Source of the DNA: Micromonospora sp. NBRC 110009 | GTDB taxonomy: Bacteria > Actinomycetota > Actinomycetes > Mycobacteriales > Micromonosporaceae | Assembly (NCBI RefSeq): GCF_030518795.1 | Contig: NZ_CP130427.1 | Coordinates: forward strand, 3,720,001-3,784,000 | Direction of reading: 5' to 3' | Length of the DNA stretch: 64,000 nt | Shown here: positions 8,946-19,910 of the stretch, piece by piece | Layout: every line of letters begins with the position of its first letter | How positions within the stretch are numbered: the stretch's first letter is position 1 | The notes under the pieces: model-generated | Told to the model about the DNA's origin: nothing | Databases searched by the model: none | Seen by the model: the letters and a program-made list of their open reading frames with translations, nothing else | Made by a program: the position numbers and the translations under genes

Positions 8946-11393
8946 ATGGTGGACCGGATCGCCGACCCGTGGGGGCCGCGCACGCCGTACGGGCCGGAGG
9001 AGCGCTGGCCGGTGCGGGTGGACACCTTCCTCGCCGACGGGCACTCCGAGGCCGACGTGCAGCGCTGGGTGCCCAGCGCCTCCATCCTGCACTCCAACGG
9101 CGACGCCATGGACATCGCCGTGATCGACGACCGGATCGTCGGCGTACGCGGGCGGTCCGGGGACCGGATCAACCACGGCCGGGTCGACCCGAAGGACCTG
9201 TACGGCTGGCAGGCCAACCACAGCCCGGACCGGCTGCGCCGGCCGCTGGTTCGGGAGGGAGACCGGCTGGTCGAGACCGACTGGGACACCGCGATGGGGC
9301 GGATCGTGGCCCGCTCGAAGGATCTGCTGGAGGGCCCCGGCGGCTGGGGACACTTCGGCTTCTACACCACCGGGCAACTCTTCCTCGAGGAGTACTACAC
9401 GCTCGGCGTGATCGGGAAGGCCGGAATCGGCACCCCACACATGGACGGCAACACCCGGCTCTGCACCGCCACCGCCGCGTCGGCCCTGAAGGCGTCCTTC
9501 GGCACCGACGGCCAGCCCGGGTCGTACACCGACGTGGACCACTGCGACGCGATCGCGCTCTGGGGGCACAACGTCGCGGAGACCCAGACCGTGCTCTGGA
9601 TGCGGATGCTGGACCGGCGGCGCGGGCCGAACCCGCCGGCGATGCTCGCGGTGGACCCGCGGGCGACGCCCGTGGCGCGGGAGGCCGACGTGCACCTGGC
9701 GCTGCGCAACGGCACCAACATGGCGCTGCTCAACGGCCTGCTCCGCGAGCTGATCCACCGCGGCTGGTACGACGAGGAGTACGTGCGAGCGCACACCCTC
9801 GGCTTCGAGGAGCTGTGCCAGGTGGTGGCGGACTACCCGGTGGCGAAGGTCGCCGAGATCTGCGACCTGCCGGCCCGGGACATCGAGCGGGCGGCGGAGC
9901 TGCTCGGCCACTCGGAGCGGCTGCTCTCCACCGTGCTCCAGGGTTTCTACCAGTCCAACCAGGCCACCGCCGCGGCCTGCCAGGTGAACAACCTGCACCT
10001 GATCCGCGGCATGATCGGCCGGCCGGGCGCCGGGCTCTACCAGATGAACGGCCAGCCGACCGCGCAGAACAACCGGGAGTGCGGCGCCGACGGTGACCTG
10101 CCGGGCCTGCGCAACTGGGAGAACGTGGAGCACGTCGCCGAGCTGGCCCGGCTCTGGAACGTCGAGGTGGACACCATCCCGCACTGGTCGCCGCCGACGC
10201 ACGCCATGCAGATCTTCCGGTACGCCGAGCAGGGCTCGATCAAGCTGCTCTGGATCTCGGCGACCAACCCGGCCGTCTCCCTGCCCGACCTGGCCCGGAT
10301 CCGCCGGATCCTGGCGAAGCCGGAGCTGTTCGTCGTGGTGCAGGACCTCTTCCTCACCGAGACCGCCGAGCTGGCCGACGTGGTGCTGCCCGCCGCCACC
10401 TGGGGCGAGAAGACCGGCACCTTCACCAGCGTGGACCGGACCGTGCACATCTCGGAGAAGGCGGTCGAGCCACCCGCCGAGGCCCGCCCCGACCTCGACA
10501 TCTTCCTCGACTACGCGCGCCGGATGGACTTCCGGAACAAGGACGGCAACCCGCTGATCACCTGGACCGGGCCGGAGGAGGCGTTCGAGGCGTGGCAGGA
10601 GTGCTCCCGCGGGCGGCCCTGCGACTACACCGGCATCAGCTACGCGAAGCTGCGCACCGGCGGCATCCAGTGGCCGTGCAACGAGGAGCATCCGGACGGC
10701 ACCGAGCGGCTCTACACCGACGGGGTGTTCAACACCGACCCGGACTACTGCGAGACGTACGGGCAGGACCTGACCACCGGCGCGGAGCTGCTGCCCGACG
10801 AGTACCGGGCGAAGCAGCCCGGCGGGCGGGCGTTCCTGCACGGGGCGCCGTACCAGCCGTCGCCGGAGGTGCCCAGCGCGGACTATCCGCTGCTGCTCAC
10901 CACCGGCCGGACGGTCTACCAGTTCCACACCCGGACCAAGACCGGGCGGGCCGCCCAGCTGGTGCACGCCGCCCCCGAGTCGTGGGTGGAACTCAGCCCG
11001 GCCGACGCGGACCGGCTCGGCGTCGGCGAGGGGGACCTGGTCCGGGTCGAGTCGCCGCGCGGCGCCGTCCGCGGCCGGGCCCGGATCTGCGGGGTACGGC
11101 CCGGGGTGGTCTTCGTGCCCTTCCACTACGGCTACTGGGACGCCGCCGACGGTGCCGCGCCCGGGGAGGGGCGGCACGACCGGGCGGCGAACGAGCTGAC
11201 CATCACCGCCTGGGATCCGGTCTCCAAGCAGCCGATCTTCAAGGTGGCCGCGGTGCGGGTGGTGAAGGAGGCCGACTCGGGCGGCCGGCCCTCGCCCGCG
11301 CCGACGGTGGGCGGCTGCGCCCCGCCGGAAGGCTCCGGCATCCCGGCCACGGTCGGCGGGCCGGCCGCCGAAGCGCCGTCGAGGGAGGAGTGA
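8946..11393 (+). CDS. Molybdopterin oxidoreductase lacking the N-terminal [4Fe-4S] cysteines
   Basis: This 815-residue protein has the DMSO-reductase/nitrate-reductase fold. The Mo-coordinating Cys is seen in DGNTRLCTATAA (C173), aligned with NARMC of NapA. GHNVAETQ, the LADVVLPAATWGEKTGTFTSVDRTV block and the C-terminal dinucleotide-binding domain (LLLTTGRTVYQFHTRTKTGR, about 650 on) also match. The N-terminus (RWVPSASILHSNGDAMDIAV, about 40-59) sits where C-x2-C-x3-C normally binds [4Fe-4S], but no cysteine occurs before C173. It lies in a tight operon with HPP and a small helical protein. Substrate and electron partner are unknown. Confidence 0.88.
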   Translation: MVDRIADPWGPRTPYGPEERWPVRVDTFLADGHSEADVQRWVPSASILHSNGDAMDIAVIDDRIVGVRGRSGDRINHGRVDPKDLYGWQANHSPDRLRRPLVREGDRLVETDWDTAMGRIVARSKDLLEGPGGWGHFGFYTTGQLFLEEYYTLGVIGKAGIGTPHMDGNTRLCTATAASALKASFGTDGQPGSYTDVDHCDAIALWGHNVAETQTVLWMRMLDRRRGPNPPAMLAVDPRATPVAREADVHLALRNGTNMALLNGLLRELIHRGWYDEEYVRAHTLGFEELCQVVADYPVAKVAEICDLPARDIERAAELLGHSERLLSTVLQGFYQSNQATAAACQVNNLHLIRGMIGRPGAGLYQMNGQPTAQNNRECGADGDLPGLRNWENVEHVAELARLWNVEVDTIPHWSPPTHAMQIFRYAEQGSIKLLWISATNPAVSLPDLARIRRILAKPELFVVVQDLFLTETAELADVVLPAATWGEKTGTFTSVDRTVHISEKAVEPPAEARPDLDIFLDYARRMDFRNKDGNPLITWTGPEEAFEAWQECSRGRPCDYTGISYAKLRTGGIQWPCNEEHPDGTERLYTDGVFNTDPDYCETYGQDLTTGAELLPDEYRAKQPGGRAFLHGAPYQPSPEVPSADYPLLLTTGRTVYQFHTRTKTGRAAQLVHAAPESWVELSPADADRLGVGEGDLVRVESPRGAVRGRARICGVRPGVVFVPFHYGYWDAADGAAPGEGRHDRAANELTITAWDPVSKQPIFKVAAVRVVKEADSGGRPSPAPTVGGCAPPEGSGIPATVGGPAAEAPSREE

Positions 11394-11394
11394 C

Positions 11395-11853
11395 ATGCAT
11401 CTGGCGCACTATCTCGGGCTGCTGCACCGGGCCCAGGACCGCCTTGGCGACGCGTTCGCCGAGGTCGGCGAGGCGCACCGGGACGAGCCGGACGTCTTCC
11501 ACACCTGCGAGAAGCTGGCCGCCCAGTGCCGCCGCCACGCGAAGCAGCTGGCCCCGTTCGCCCGCCGGTACGCCGAGGAGGCCCCGAAGGAACCCGACCG
11601 GCTGCACTCGCAGCTCTTCTCCGGCACGCGTACCGGGCCGATCGGGCTGCTCCGCGACCTCCAGGACCTCTACCTGATGGCCGCCGAGTGCGACATCTGC
11701 TGGACGGTGGTCGGGCAGGCCGCGTACGGGGCCCGGGACGAGGAGCTGCTGGGGGTGGTGAAGTCCTGCGAGCAGGAGACCGCGATCCAGCTCAAGTGGC
11801 TGCGCACCCGGATGAAGCAGGCCGCCCCGCAGGCCCTGGTGGCGGCGGAGTGA
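11395..11853 (+). CDS. Helical protein of unknown function, oxidoreductase partner candidate
   Basis: This 152-residue protein is predicted all-helical (HLAHYLGLLHRAQDRLGDAF, ECDICWTVVGQAAYGARDEE, SCEQETAIQLKWLRTRMKQA). Its length suits a four-helix bundle of ferritin-like or DUF892-like type. Cysteines at about 38, 44, 98, 101 and 123 and several His/Glu residues could bind metal, though no canonical ferritin E-x2-H pair is evident. The start is 1 base after the molybdoenzyme stop, so it is probably co-expressed and functionally linked. I do not recognise a named family. Confidence 0.55.
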   Translation: MHLAHYLGLLHRAQDRLGDAFAEVGEAHRDEPDVFHTCEKLAAQCRRHAKQLAPFARRYAEEAPKEPDRLHSQLFSGTRTGPIGLLRDLQDLYLMAAECDICWTVVGQAAYGARDEELLGVVKSCEQETAIQLKWLRTRMKQAAPQALVAAE

Positions 11854-11882
11854 CGCCGGTCCTGTCCGGGGCGGCCAGGTGA

Positions 11883-13130
11883 TCACCCCGCCCGGCGTAC
11901 CCCGTCGATCAGGAGGCCGCCGGGCGGCAGGGTGGGCAGGCGGGTGAGGTCGAGCGCCAGGTCCTGGGGCGGGACGCGGTAGCTCATCGCGGTGGTCAGG
12001 TTGGTGACCGCCCGCTTCATCAGCTCGATGGTGATCCACTCGCCGGCGCAGCGGTGGCCGGTGTAGTGGTCGCCGCCGCCCTGCGGGACGAGGCTGAGCG
12101 GATCCCCCGACCAGCCGGCGAAGCGTTCCGGCCGGAACCGTTCCGGTTCGGGCCACAGCTCCGGGTGGTGGTTGGTGGCGTACAGGTCGAGCAGCACCCG
12201 CCGGCCCTGCGGGAACGGGTACCCCCGCCACTCGAAGGAGCGCCGGACCCGGGCCGCCGCCACCGGGAAGAAGGGGTAGTAGCGGCGCACCTCCTGCACG
12301 AAGTGCTCGGTCGCGGTGTCGTCACCGCGGACCCGCTCCCGCCATGCCGGGTGGTCGTGCAGGGCCAGCGCGGCGAACACCACGAAGCGGTCGACCGCGA
12401 CCGTCGGCCGGAGCATGTTGAGCAGTTCCACCGCCGCGATCCGGCGGGGCAGCAGCTGCCCCCGCTCGTCGCGATGCTCGGCGATCACCCGCAGCGCGCT
12501 GCCCTCCGGTGCCGGCAGGGCGCCCGCCCGGGCCCGTCCGATCAGGTCCCCGGCCCAGTGTTCGGCGTGCCGACGGGCGAGCCGGCCGCGCCAGTGCCGG
12601 GGGCCGACCGCGGCCGGGGCCTCGATCATGGCGTGCAGCTCCGCCGTGCGCCGCGCCACGTCCTCGGCGGCCAGCGGCACCCCCGCCCAGGCGTGGACCG
12701 CCCGGGTCAGGATCCGGGCGATCTCGTCGTAGAGCGCGACCGGACCGGACTCCGCCCAGACGGCGATCCGGGCCCGCCACTCGTCGTCGAAGAGCTGCCC
12801 GAGCTGGCGGATCCCGGCCGGCGTCATGATCGACATCAGCATCGCCTTGCGGGTCCGGTGGGCCGCGTCGTCGAGCCCCTGCACCCCGCCGACCCCGGTG
12901 AGGGTGCGCTGGCCCCGCATTGGCATGGCGCCCCGCCGGACGAACCGGTCGTCGTCGTAGAAGAGTTCGGCGGCCGGGCGGCCGCGCAGGCAGATGGTCG
13001 GCTCCAGCAGCAGCCGGGTCTGGAAGATGTCGCTGCCGTGGCGGTCGCAGCGGTCGGCGATGAACCGGTACCCCGCCCGGAGGAACGCCAGTGTGCTCTC
13101 CGGGCTGCGGTCGGTGGGGATGGCGCTCAT
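11883..13130 (-). CDS. Cytochrome P450, CYP152 peroxygenase type (fatty acid hydroxylase/decarboxylase)
   Basis: The 415-residue product matches the CYP152 family of H2O2-driven P450s (P450-BSbeta, SPalpha, OleT). Visible family features are FQTRLLLEPTICLRG near the N-terminus, GPRHWRGRLARRHAEHW, and LNMLRPTVAVDRF, whose Arg binds the fatty-acid carboxylate. FVQEVRRYYPFFPV and the heme loop GGGDHYTGHRCAGEW also fit. Such enzymes use H2O2 directly and need no ferredoxin; none is encoded nearby. Alpha- versus beta-hydroxylation or decarboxylation cannot be decided. It converges with the molybdoenzyme operon. Confidence 0.9.
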   Translation of the reverse strand: MSAIPTDRSPESTLAFLRAGYRFIADRCDRHGSDIFQTRLLLEPTICLRGRPAAELFYDDDRFVRRGAMPMRGQRTLTGVGGVQGLDDAAHRTRKAMLMSIMTPAGIRQLGQLFDDEWRARIAVWAESGPVALYDEIARILTRAVHAWAGVPLAAEDVARRTAELHAMIEAPAAVGPRHWRGRLARRHAEHWAGDLIGRARAGALPAPEGSALRVIAEHRDERGQLLPRRIAAVELLNMLRPTVAVDRFVVFAALALHDHPAWRERVRGDDTATEHFVQEVRRYYPFFPVAAARVRRSFEWRGYPFPQGRRVLLDLYATNHHPELWPEPERFRPERFAGWSGDPLSLVPQGGGDHYTGHRCAGEWITIELMKRAVTNLTTAMSYRVPPQDLALDLTRLPTLPPGGLLIDGVRRAG

Positions 13131-13391
13131 CGGTTGCTCCTGACGGCGACGCGGCACGGTCGCTGCGCTTCTACCCGGGTCCGGGCGGGTGAATCCCGCC
13201 CCTGCCTGTCGTAGCACGTCCGGGCACCCCGGGGGAGGGGCCAGCCGAGGCACCGGAGCTGGCCCCTCCCAGGGCGGCGAAAACCTGGTTCGCTCAGCTT
13301 CGCAGCCGGCGGCGGGCCCGTCCCCGGTCACCACCGGACGGCTGCTGGTGGGCCGGCCGGCGGGGCGGGCAGCGGAGACGGGGAGGACGGA

Positions 13392-13784
13392 ATGCGGGAC
13401 AACAGGGCGGCGCAGCGCCGGCAGCGGTGGGTGTCGACCGGGCTCGGCGCAGGCCGCGACCGGGCGGAGAGCCTGGTCGCGCCGCCCCGCCGGGCGGTCG
13501 CCCGACCGCCCCGGTTCTTCACCGTGCACCTCGGCTTCGAGGCGGCCGACCAGGCCGCCGCGCGCGAGCTGGCCGTCGCGTACGCCGAGGCGCTGGGCCT
13601 GCTCCGCCCGGAGCTGGCGCTCGGCGCCGCGGCGCTCTCCGCGGCGGACGCCTGGCACCGCGCGGAGCGGCTGTTCTGCGGCGCGCTCGGGCCCGACGGC
13701 GAGCGCTGCGCCGACGTGGCCGGCCATCCCGGCTTCCACCACGCGCCCGGCCCGGGCGGCCTCGGCTGGGGCGACGGTGACTGA
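13392..13784 (+). CDS. Hypothetical protein
   Basis: This 130-residue protein is of unrecognised family. It has a basic N-terminus (MRDNRAAQRRQRWVS) and a predicted helix (ADQAAARELAVAYAEALGLL). The Cys/His-rich C-terminus (FCGALGPDGERCADVAGHPGFHHAPGPGGLGW) resembles a small zinc-binding or knuckle segment (two Cys, three His within about 30 residues). The ATG at 13392 has GGGGAGGACGG upstream. It converges with a DUF397 gene. Confidence 0.5.
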   Translation: MRDNRAAQRRQRWVSTGLGAGRDRAESLVAPPRRAVARPPRFFTVHLGFEAADQAAARELAVAYAEALGLLRPELALGAAALSAADAWHRAERLFCGALGPDGERCADVAGHPGFHHAPGPGGLGWGDGD

Positions 13785-13791
13785 CCGCCGC

Positions 13792-14010
13792 TCAGTCCAG
13801 GTCGAACTCGCCGTCCTGGGCACCCGCGACGAAGGCGTCCCACTCGTCCTGGGTGAAGACCAGCACCGGCCCGTCCGGCGCGGCCGAGTTGCGCATTCCG
13901 ATCAGATCGTCGACGAAGGCCACCTCGACCGCGCTCACCGAGGTGTCTCCCTCGGCCCGCTGCCAGACCGCGCGGGAGAGGTCGAAGTCGCCCTTGGGGT
14001 GCTGACCCAT
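13792..14010 (-). CDS. DUF397 domain protein
   Basis: This 72-residue protein has the actinobacterial DUF397 pattern: DFDLSRAVWQRAEGDTSVSAVEVAFVDDLIGMRNS, then GPVLVFTQDEWDAFVAGAQDGEFDL. DUF397 proteins usually sit beside XRE-type regulators and some behave as antitoxin-like or BldB-like partners. No XRE gene is next to this one, so it is an orphan. GGAGGA lies upstream of the ATG, and it is divergent from the aminopeptidase. Confidence 0.85.
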   Translation of the reverse strand: MGQHPKGDFDLSRAVWQRAEGDTSVSAVEVAFVDDLIGMRNSAAPDGPVLVFTQDEWDAFVAGAQDGEFDLD

Positions 14011-14076
14011 CGCTGTTCCTCCTTCGCCAGGTGCCACGGGGAGGTCCGTCCGGACCCTATCGGGCAGGATAAGCGG

Positions 14077-16593
<2,517 letters not shown>

Positions 16594-16602
16594 CCAGGGG
16601 TC

Positions 16603-16634
16603 GGGGTGGCGCACCCCATCGGGTACGCCACCCC
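16603..16634. terminator. Bidirectional hairpin between convergent genes
   Basis: A 9-bp stem (GGGGTGGCG at 16603-16611, CGCCACCCC at 16626-16634) lies in the 51-base gap between the convergent aminopeptidase and monooxygenase genes. Its position and symmetry suit a terminator for both. Confidence 0.65.
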
Positions 16635-16644
16635 GGCGCACGGC

Positions 16645-17850
16645 TCAGCCCACCGCCGCGCCCGCGGTCACCGGAGCTGCCCAGTCGATGACGTACCGCT
16701 GCTCGTGCCCGATCATCTTCTCCGGGTTCATGGCCGCCTTGATGAACAGCGGCATGAGCACCGGCATGATCGCCCGGGCCACCGGTCCCGGCGCCTTCGC
16801 GTGGTTGATCCGGGCCGCCCGCGCGGCCACCTTCTCCACCCGGTCCCGTCGCAGCCGCTCGTACGCGGCGAACGCGGAGGGGACGTCGGGCAGGTCCCGC
16901 AGGCACCGGGCCAGCTGCACCCCGCTCTCGATGGAGAGCGAGGCGCCCTGCCCGGAGCTGTTGGAGGGGGCGTGGGCCGCATCGCCGACCAGCACCATCC
17001 GCCCGCGGTGCCAGTGCGGGACCGGCGGCATGATGTGCATCGAGCCCACCACCTGCAACTCCGCCGCGTTGCTGGTCCGCATCAGATCCCGCCCCGGGTC
17101 GTCGTCGCGGTACGCGTCCCGCAGGACCCGCAGCCACTCGGCGGCCGGTACGGCGCGGGCCTCGGCGAGGCTCATCGGCCGCTCCCGGGGCAGGTTGACG
17201 CCCCACCGGGTGCCGCCGCCCGGCTCCGGCCAGTAGAGGTAGTAGCCGCCCCGGCCAAAGGCGAAGTTCATCGTGCCGGGCGCCGAGTCCGCCTCGTGCC
17301 GGGCCACCGCCTCGAAACCCAGCACTCCGGTGAACCGGGGGCCGGGGGCGTGCGGGTCGATCAGCGTACGCACGGTCGAGTGGACGCCGTCCGCGCCGAT
17401 CAGCACGTCCGCGGTGGCCGTGTCGCCGTCGGCGAAGGTGGCGGTCACCCCGTCGGCCGTCTCCCGTACGCCGACCAGGCGCTTCCCGTGTGCGATGGTC
17501 ACGCCCTCGGCGATCGCCCGGTCGTGCAGCACCCGGTGCAGCTCGTTGCGGTGCACCACGCGCAGCGGGGGCATGCCGGCCAGGCCGGGCAGGGGGACGC
17601 GCTTGCGGCCCACCGCCAGCGCCTGCGTGTGGATCGGGGTGGCGATCGCGGTGACCGCCTCGGCCGCACCGACCAGGCGCAGCGCCGCGACGCCGTTCGG
17701 GGCGAGGGCGAGCGTGCCGCCCCTGCCATCGGTGGTGCTCGGATACGCCTCGTAAACGGTGGCGGTGATGCCCGCCCGGTGCAGGGCCAGCGCGGTCACC
17801 GGGCCGGCGATGCCGCCGCCGATCACGATGGCTGTCCGTACTCTGCTCAC
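16645..17850 (-). CDS. FAD-dependent monooxygenase
   Basis: This 401-residue class A flavoprotein monooxygenase has the FAD-binding GGGIAG (11-16 region) directly after a VSRVRTAIVI start. It also has VLIGADGVHSTVR (DG motif) and MVLVGDAAHAPSNSSGQGAS (GD motif). GTG at 17850 is preferred because GGGAGGG lies a few bases upstream. Such enzymes hydroxylate aromatic compounds or antibiotics; the substrate is unknown. It lies downstream of a PadR gene on the same strand, with a hairpin between, so PadR may control it. Confidence 0.88.
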   Translation of the reverse strand: MSRVRTAIVIGGGIAGPVTALALHRAGITATVYEAYPSTTDGRGGTLALAPNGVAALRLVGAAEAVTAIATPIHTQALAVGRKRVPLPGLAGMPPLRVVHRNELHRVLHDRAIAEGVTIAHGKRLVGVRETADGVTATFADGDTATADVLIGADGVHSTVRTLIDPHAPGPRFTGVLGFEAVARHEADSAPGTMNFAFGRGGYYLYWPEPGGGTRWGVNLPRERPMSLAEARAVPAAEWLRVLRDAYRDDDPGRDLMRTSNAAELQVVGSMHIMPPVPHWHRGRMVLVGDAAHAPSNSSGQGASLSIESGVQLARCLRDLPDVPSAFAAYERLRRDRVEKVAARAARINHAKAPGPVARAIMPVLMPLFIKAAMNPEKMIGHEQRYVIDWAAPVTAGAAVG

Positions 17851-17963
17851 GGTTCCCTCCCAGGGATCGTCGGTCGTCGTGGAGAACCGACCGGGAAGGA
17901 GCCCAGCTATCCTCATGGTTGCCGCTTCGGGCCGGGCGCCTTCGGGTGTCGGTTCGGGGTAAG

Positions 17964-17999
17964 GGCCCCGGCCTGGTGTTGGCGCACCGTGCCGGGGCC
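17964..17999 (-). terminator. Hairpin after padR
   Basis: A 9-bp perfect stem (GGCCCCGGC at 17964-17972, GCCGGGGCC at 17991-17999) starts 5 bases beyond the padR stop. It probably ends or attenuates the padR transcript before the monooxygenase gene. Confidence 0.65.
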
Positions 18000-18004
18000 G
18001 TCCA

Positions 18005-18646
18005 TCACTGTGCGGGGTCGCTCCCTTCCGCCGGGCCGGTCGGCTCGGGGCCGCCGGCCTCGTGGTAGGCCCGCCACTCGTCGAGCCCGGGATAGCTGCC
18101 CGAGGTGAGCTCGGCCAGCAGGGAGCGGAGCCAGGTCGCCTCCGCCTCGCGGACGGCCAGGCCGTATTCGGACTCGACCAGGAACAGGCGGGGGACCGTG
18201 CGCAGGTGCTCGGTGAGCGCGTCCCGTTCGGCCGCGATCCCGGTCTCCACCTGCTCCAGCCGCTGGCGCAGTAGCGCCACGGCCTCGTCGGGGTGCAGCG
18301 CGGCGAGCACCGACAGGCCGGCGCGGAACCGGGACTGTTCCGAGACCGGGGTCGAGACCAGCTCCCGCGCCCAGTCGACCAGCTCCGCCCGGCCGGCGTC
18401 GGTGATGCGGTAGACGGTGCGCTCGGGGCGTCGGCCCTCCCGCACGCTCTCCACCGCCGCGATCAGGTCGTGCCGTTCCATGTTCCGGACGACCGTGTAG
18501 AAGGACCCCCACTTGATCTCCATGTCCTGGTCCTTGCCCCAGGCGCGAAGGGTGGTGGCGATCTCGTACGGGTGCATCGGCTGCTGGACCAGGGCGGACA
18601 GCACGGCCAGCGCCAGCAGGTTGCCGACCTTCCGCCGCCTCGGCAT
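18005..18646 (-). CDS. PadR family transcriptional regulator
   Basis: This 213-residue winged-helix repressor matches PadR. The N-terminal segment KVGNLLALAVLSALVQQPMHPYEI is followed by KWGSFYTVVRNMERHDLI and RTVYRITDAGRAEL. The C-terminal helical dimerisation region (PadR_C, about 110-195) follows. GGAGGCGAG precedes the ATG at 18646. An inverted repeat 30 bases upstream is a likely autoregulatory operator. The flavin monooxygenase downstream is the probable target; the inducer is unknown. Confidence 0.9.
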   Translation of the reverse strand: MPRRRKVGNLLALAVLSALVQQPMHPYEIATTLRAWGKDQDMEIKWGSFYTVVRNMERHDLIAAVESVREGRRPERTVYRITDAGRAELVDWARELVSTPVSEQSRFRAGLSVLAALHPDEAVALLRQRLEQVETGIAAERDALTEHLRTVPRLFLVESEYGLAVREAEATWLRSLLAELTSGSYPGLDEWRAYHEAGGPEPTGPAEGSDPAQ

Positions 18647-18675
18647 CTCGCCTCCTCGTAGTGCTCGTTCCCGAT

Positions 18676-18691
18676 TACTCGTAAGCGAGTA
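18676..18691. promoter_or_regulatory. Candidate PadR operator
   Basis: TACTCG-TAAG-CGAGTA is an inverted repeat with 6-bp arms and a 4-base centre, located 30 bases upstream of padR on its 5' side. Similar short TA-rich dyads are bound by PadR dimers. It stands out against GC-rich surroundings. Confidence 0.6.
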
Positions 18692-18798
18692 TAGGGCTTC
18701 GGGCGGCTCCCAGGAAGCCCGTACCGCGAACCGCCCCGGGACGCGGTCGCCGAAGGGCCGCACCGGGCCGCCGCGCGGGGCGGGCCTACGATCGCGGG

Positions 18799-19395
18799 GT
18801 GGAGGAAGACATCCGGCGGATCGGGATCATGGGTGGCACCTTCGACCCGATCCACCACGGGCACCTGGTGGCGGCCAGCGAGGTGGCGGACCGGTTCGGC
18901 CTGGACGAGGTGGTCTTCGTCCCCACCGGGCAGCCCTGGCAGAAGGCGGACTACCCGGTCACGCCGGCCGAGGACCGCTACCTGATGACGGTGATCGCCA
19001 CCGCCTCCAACCCCCGCTTCCAGGTGAGCCGGGTCGACATCGACCGCGGCGGCCCGACCTACACCGTCGACACCCTGCAGGACCTGCACGACGAGTACGG
19101 CCCGAAGGTCCAGCTCTTCTTCATCACCGGGGCGGACGCGCTGGATCGCATCCTGTCCTGGAAGGAGGTGGACCGGATGTTCGAGCTGGCCCACTTCATC
19201 GGGGTGACCCGCCCCGGCTTCGAACTCTCCGACAAGCACCTGCCGGCCGACACGGTCAGCCTGGTGCAGGTGCCGGCGATGGCGATCTCCTCGACCGACT
19301 GCCGGGCGCGGGTGGCCCGGGGCGAGCCGGTCTGGTACCTGGTGCCGGACGGTGTGGTGCAGTACATCGCCAAGCGGCGCCTCTACCAGCGGTGA
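18799..19395 (+). CDS. nadD: Nicotinate-nucleotide adenylyltransferase
   Basis: NadD converts nicotinate mononucleotide and ATP to deamido-NAD. The 198-residue product has [11 protein letters not shown] (H-x-G-H nucleotidyl transferase motif at about 19-22), [10 protein letters not shown], and the C-terminal ISSTDCRAR motif. The GTG at 18799 gives a short MEEDIRRIG lead; an internal ATG before GGTFDP would be too short. It begins the nadD-rsfS-phosphatase-degV series conserved in actinobacteria, without the usual proA upstream. Confidence 0.95.
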   Translation: MEEDIRRIGIMGGTFDPIHHGHLVAASEVADRFGLDEVVFVPTGQPWQKADYPVTPAEDRYLMTVIATASNPRFQVSRVDIDRGGPTYTVDTLQDLHDEYGPKVQLFFITGADALDRILSWKEVDRMFELAHFIGVTRPGFELSDKHLPADTVSLVQVPAMAISSTDCRARVARGEPVWYLVPDGVVQYIAKRRLYQR

Positions 19396-19505
19396 CTTCG
19401 TCGCAAATGTGAGCGTTTGTCCGCGTAATCGACCAGAACTCACAAGTCGCCGCCCCGCCGGGTGTGAGAGGCTTGGAGGGTCGCACGGTTGATCGAAGGA
19501 GAACG

Positions 19506-19910
19506 GTGACAGTTTCCGAACGCGCTCACGAGCTGGCCATGGCCGCGGCCCAGGCGGCGGCCGACAAGAAGGCGCAGGACATCGTCATCATCGACGTGGG
19601 CGACCAGCTGGCCATCACCGACGCGTTCCTGCTGGCCGCCGCGCCGAACGAGCGGCAGGTGCTCGCCATCGTCGACGCCATCGAGGAGCGTCTGCTGGAG
19701 CTGCCGGAGAAGGCCAAGCCGGTCCGGCGCGAGGGCGAGCGGGGCGGTCGCTGGGTGCTGCTCGACTACGTCGACATCGTGGTGCACGTGCAGCACACCG
19801 AGGAGCGCGAGTTCTACGCCCTCGACCGGCTCTGGAAGGACTGCCCGCAGATCCCGTTCGTGGACCGCGACCTGGCCGACTCGGCCGCGGGCACCGCCAG
19901 CGGCGAATGA
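19506..19910 (+). CDS. rsfS: Ribosomal silencing factor RsfS
   Basis: RsfS binds L14 and blocks 30S-50S joining under nutrient limitation. The 134-residue product contains KKAQDIVIIDVGDQLAITDAF and the C-terminal WVLLDYVDIVVHVQHTEEREFY signature of the Iojap family. GTG 19506 is chosen because GAAGGAGAA lies immediately upstream. It is separated from nadD by a 110-base gap and overlaps the next gene by 4 bases (ATGA). Confidence 0.95.
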   Translation: MTVSERAHELAMAAAQAAADKKAQDIVIIDVGDQLAITDAFLLAAAPNERQVLAIVDAIEERLLELPEKAKPVRREGERGGRWVLLDYVDIVVHVQHTEEREFYALDRLWKDCPQIPFVDRDLADSAAGTASGE

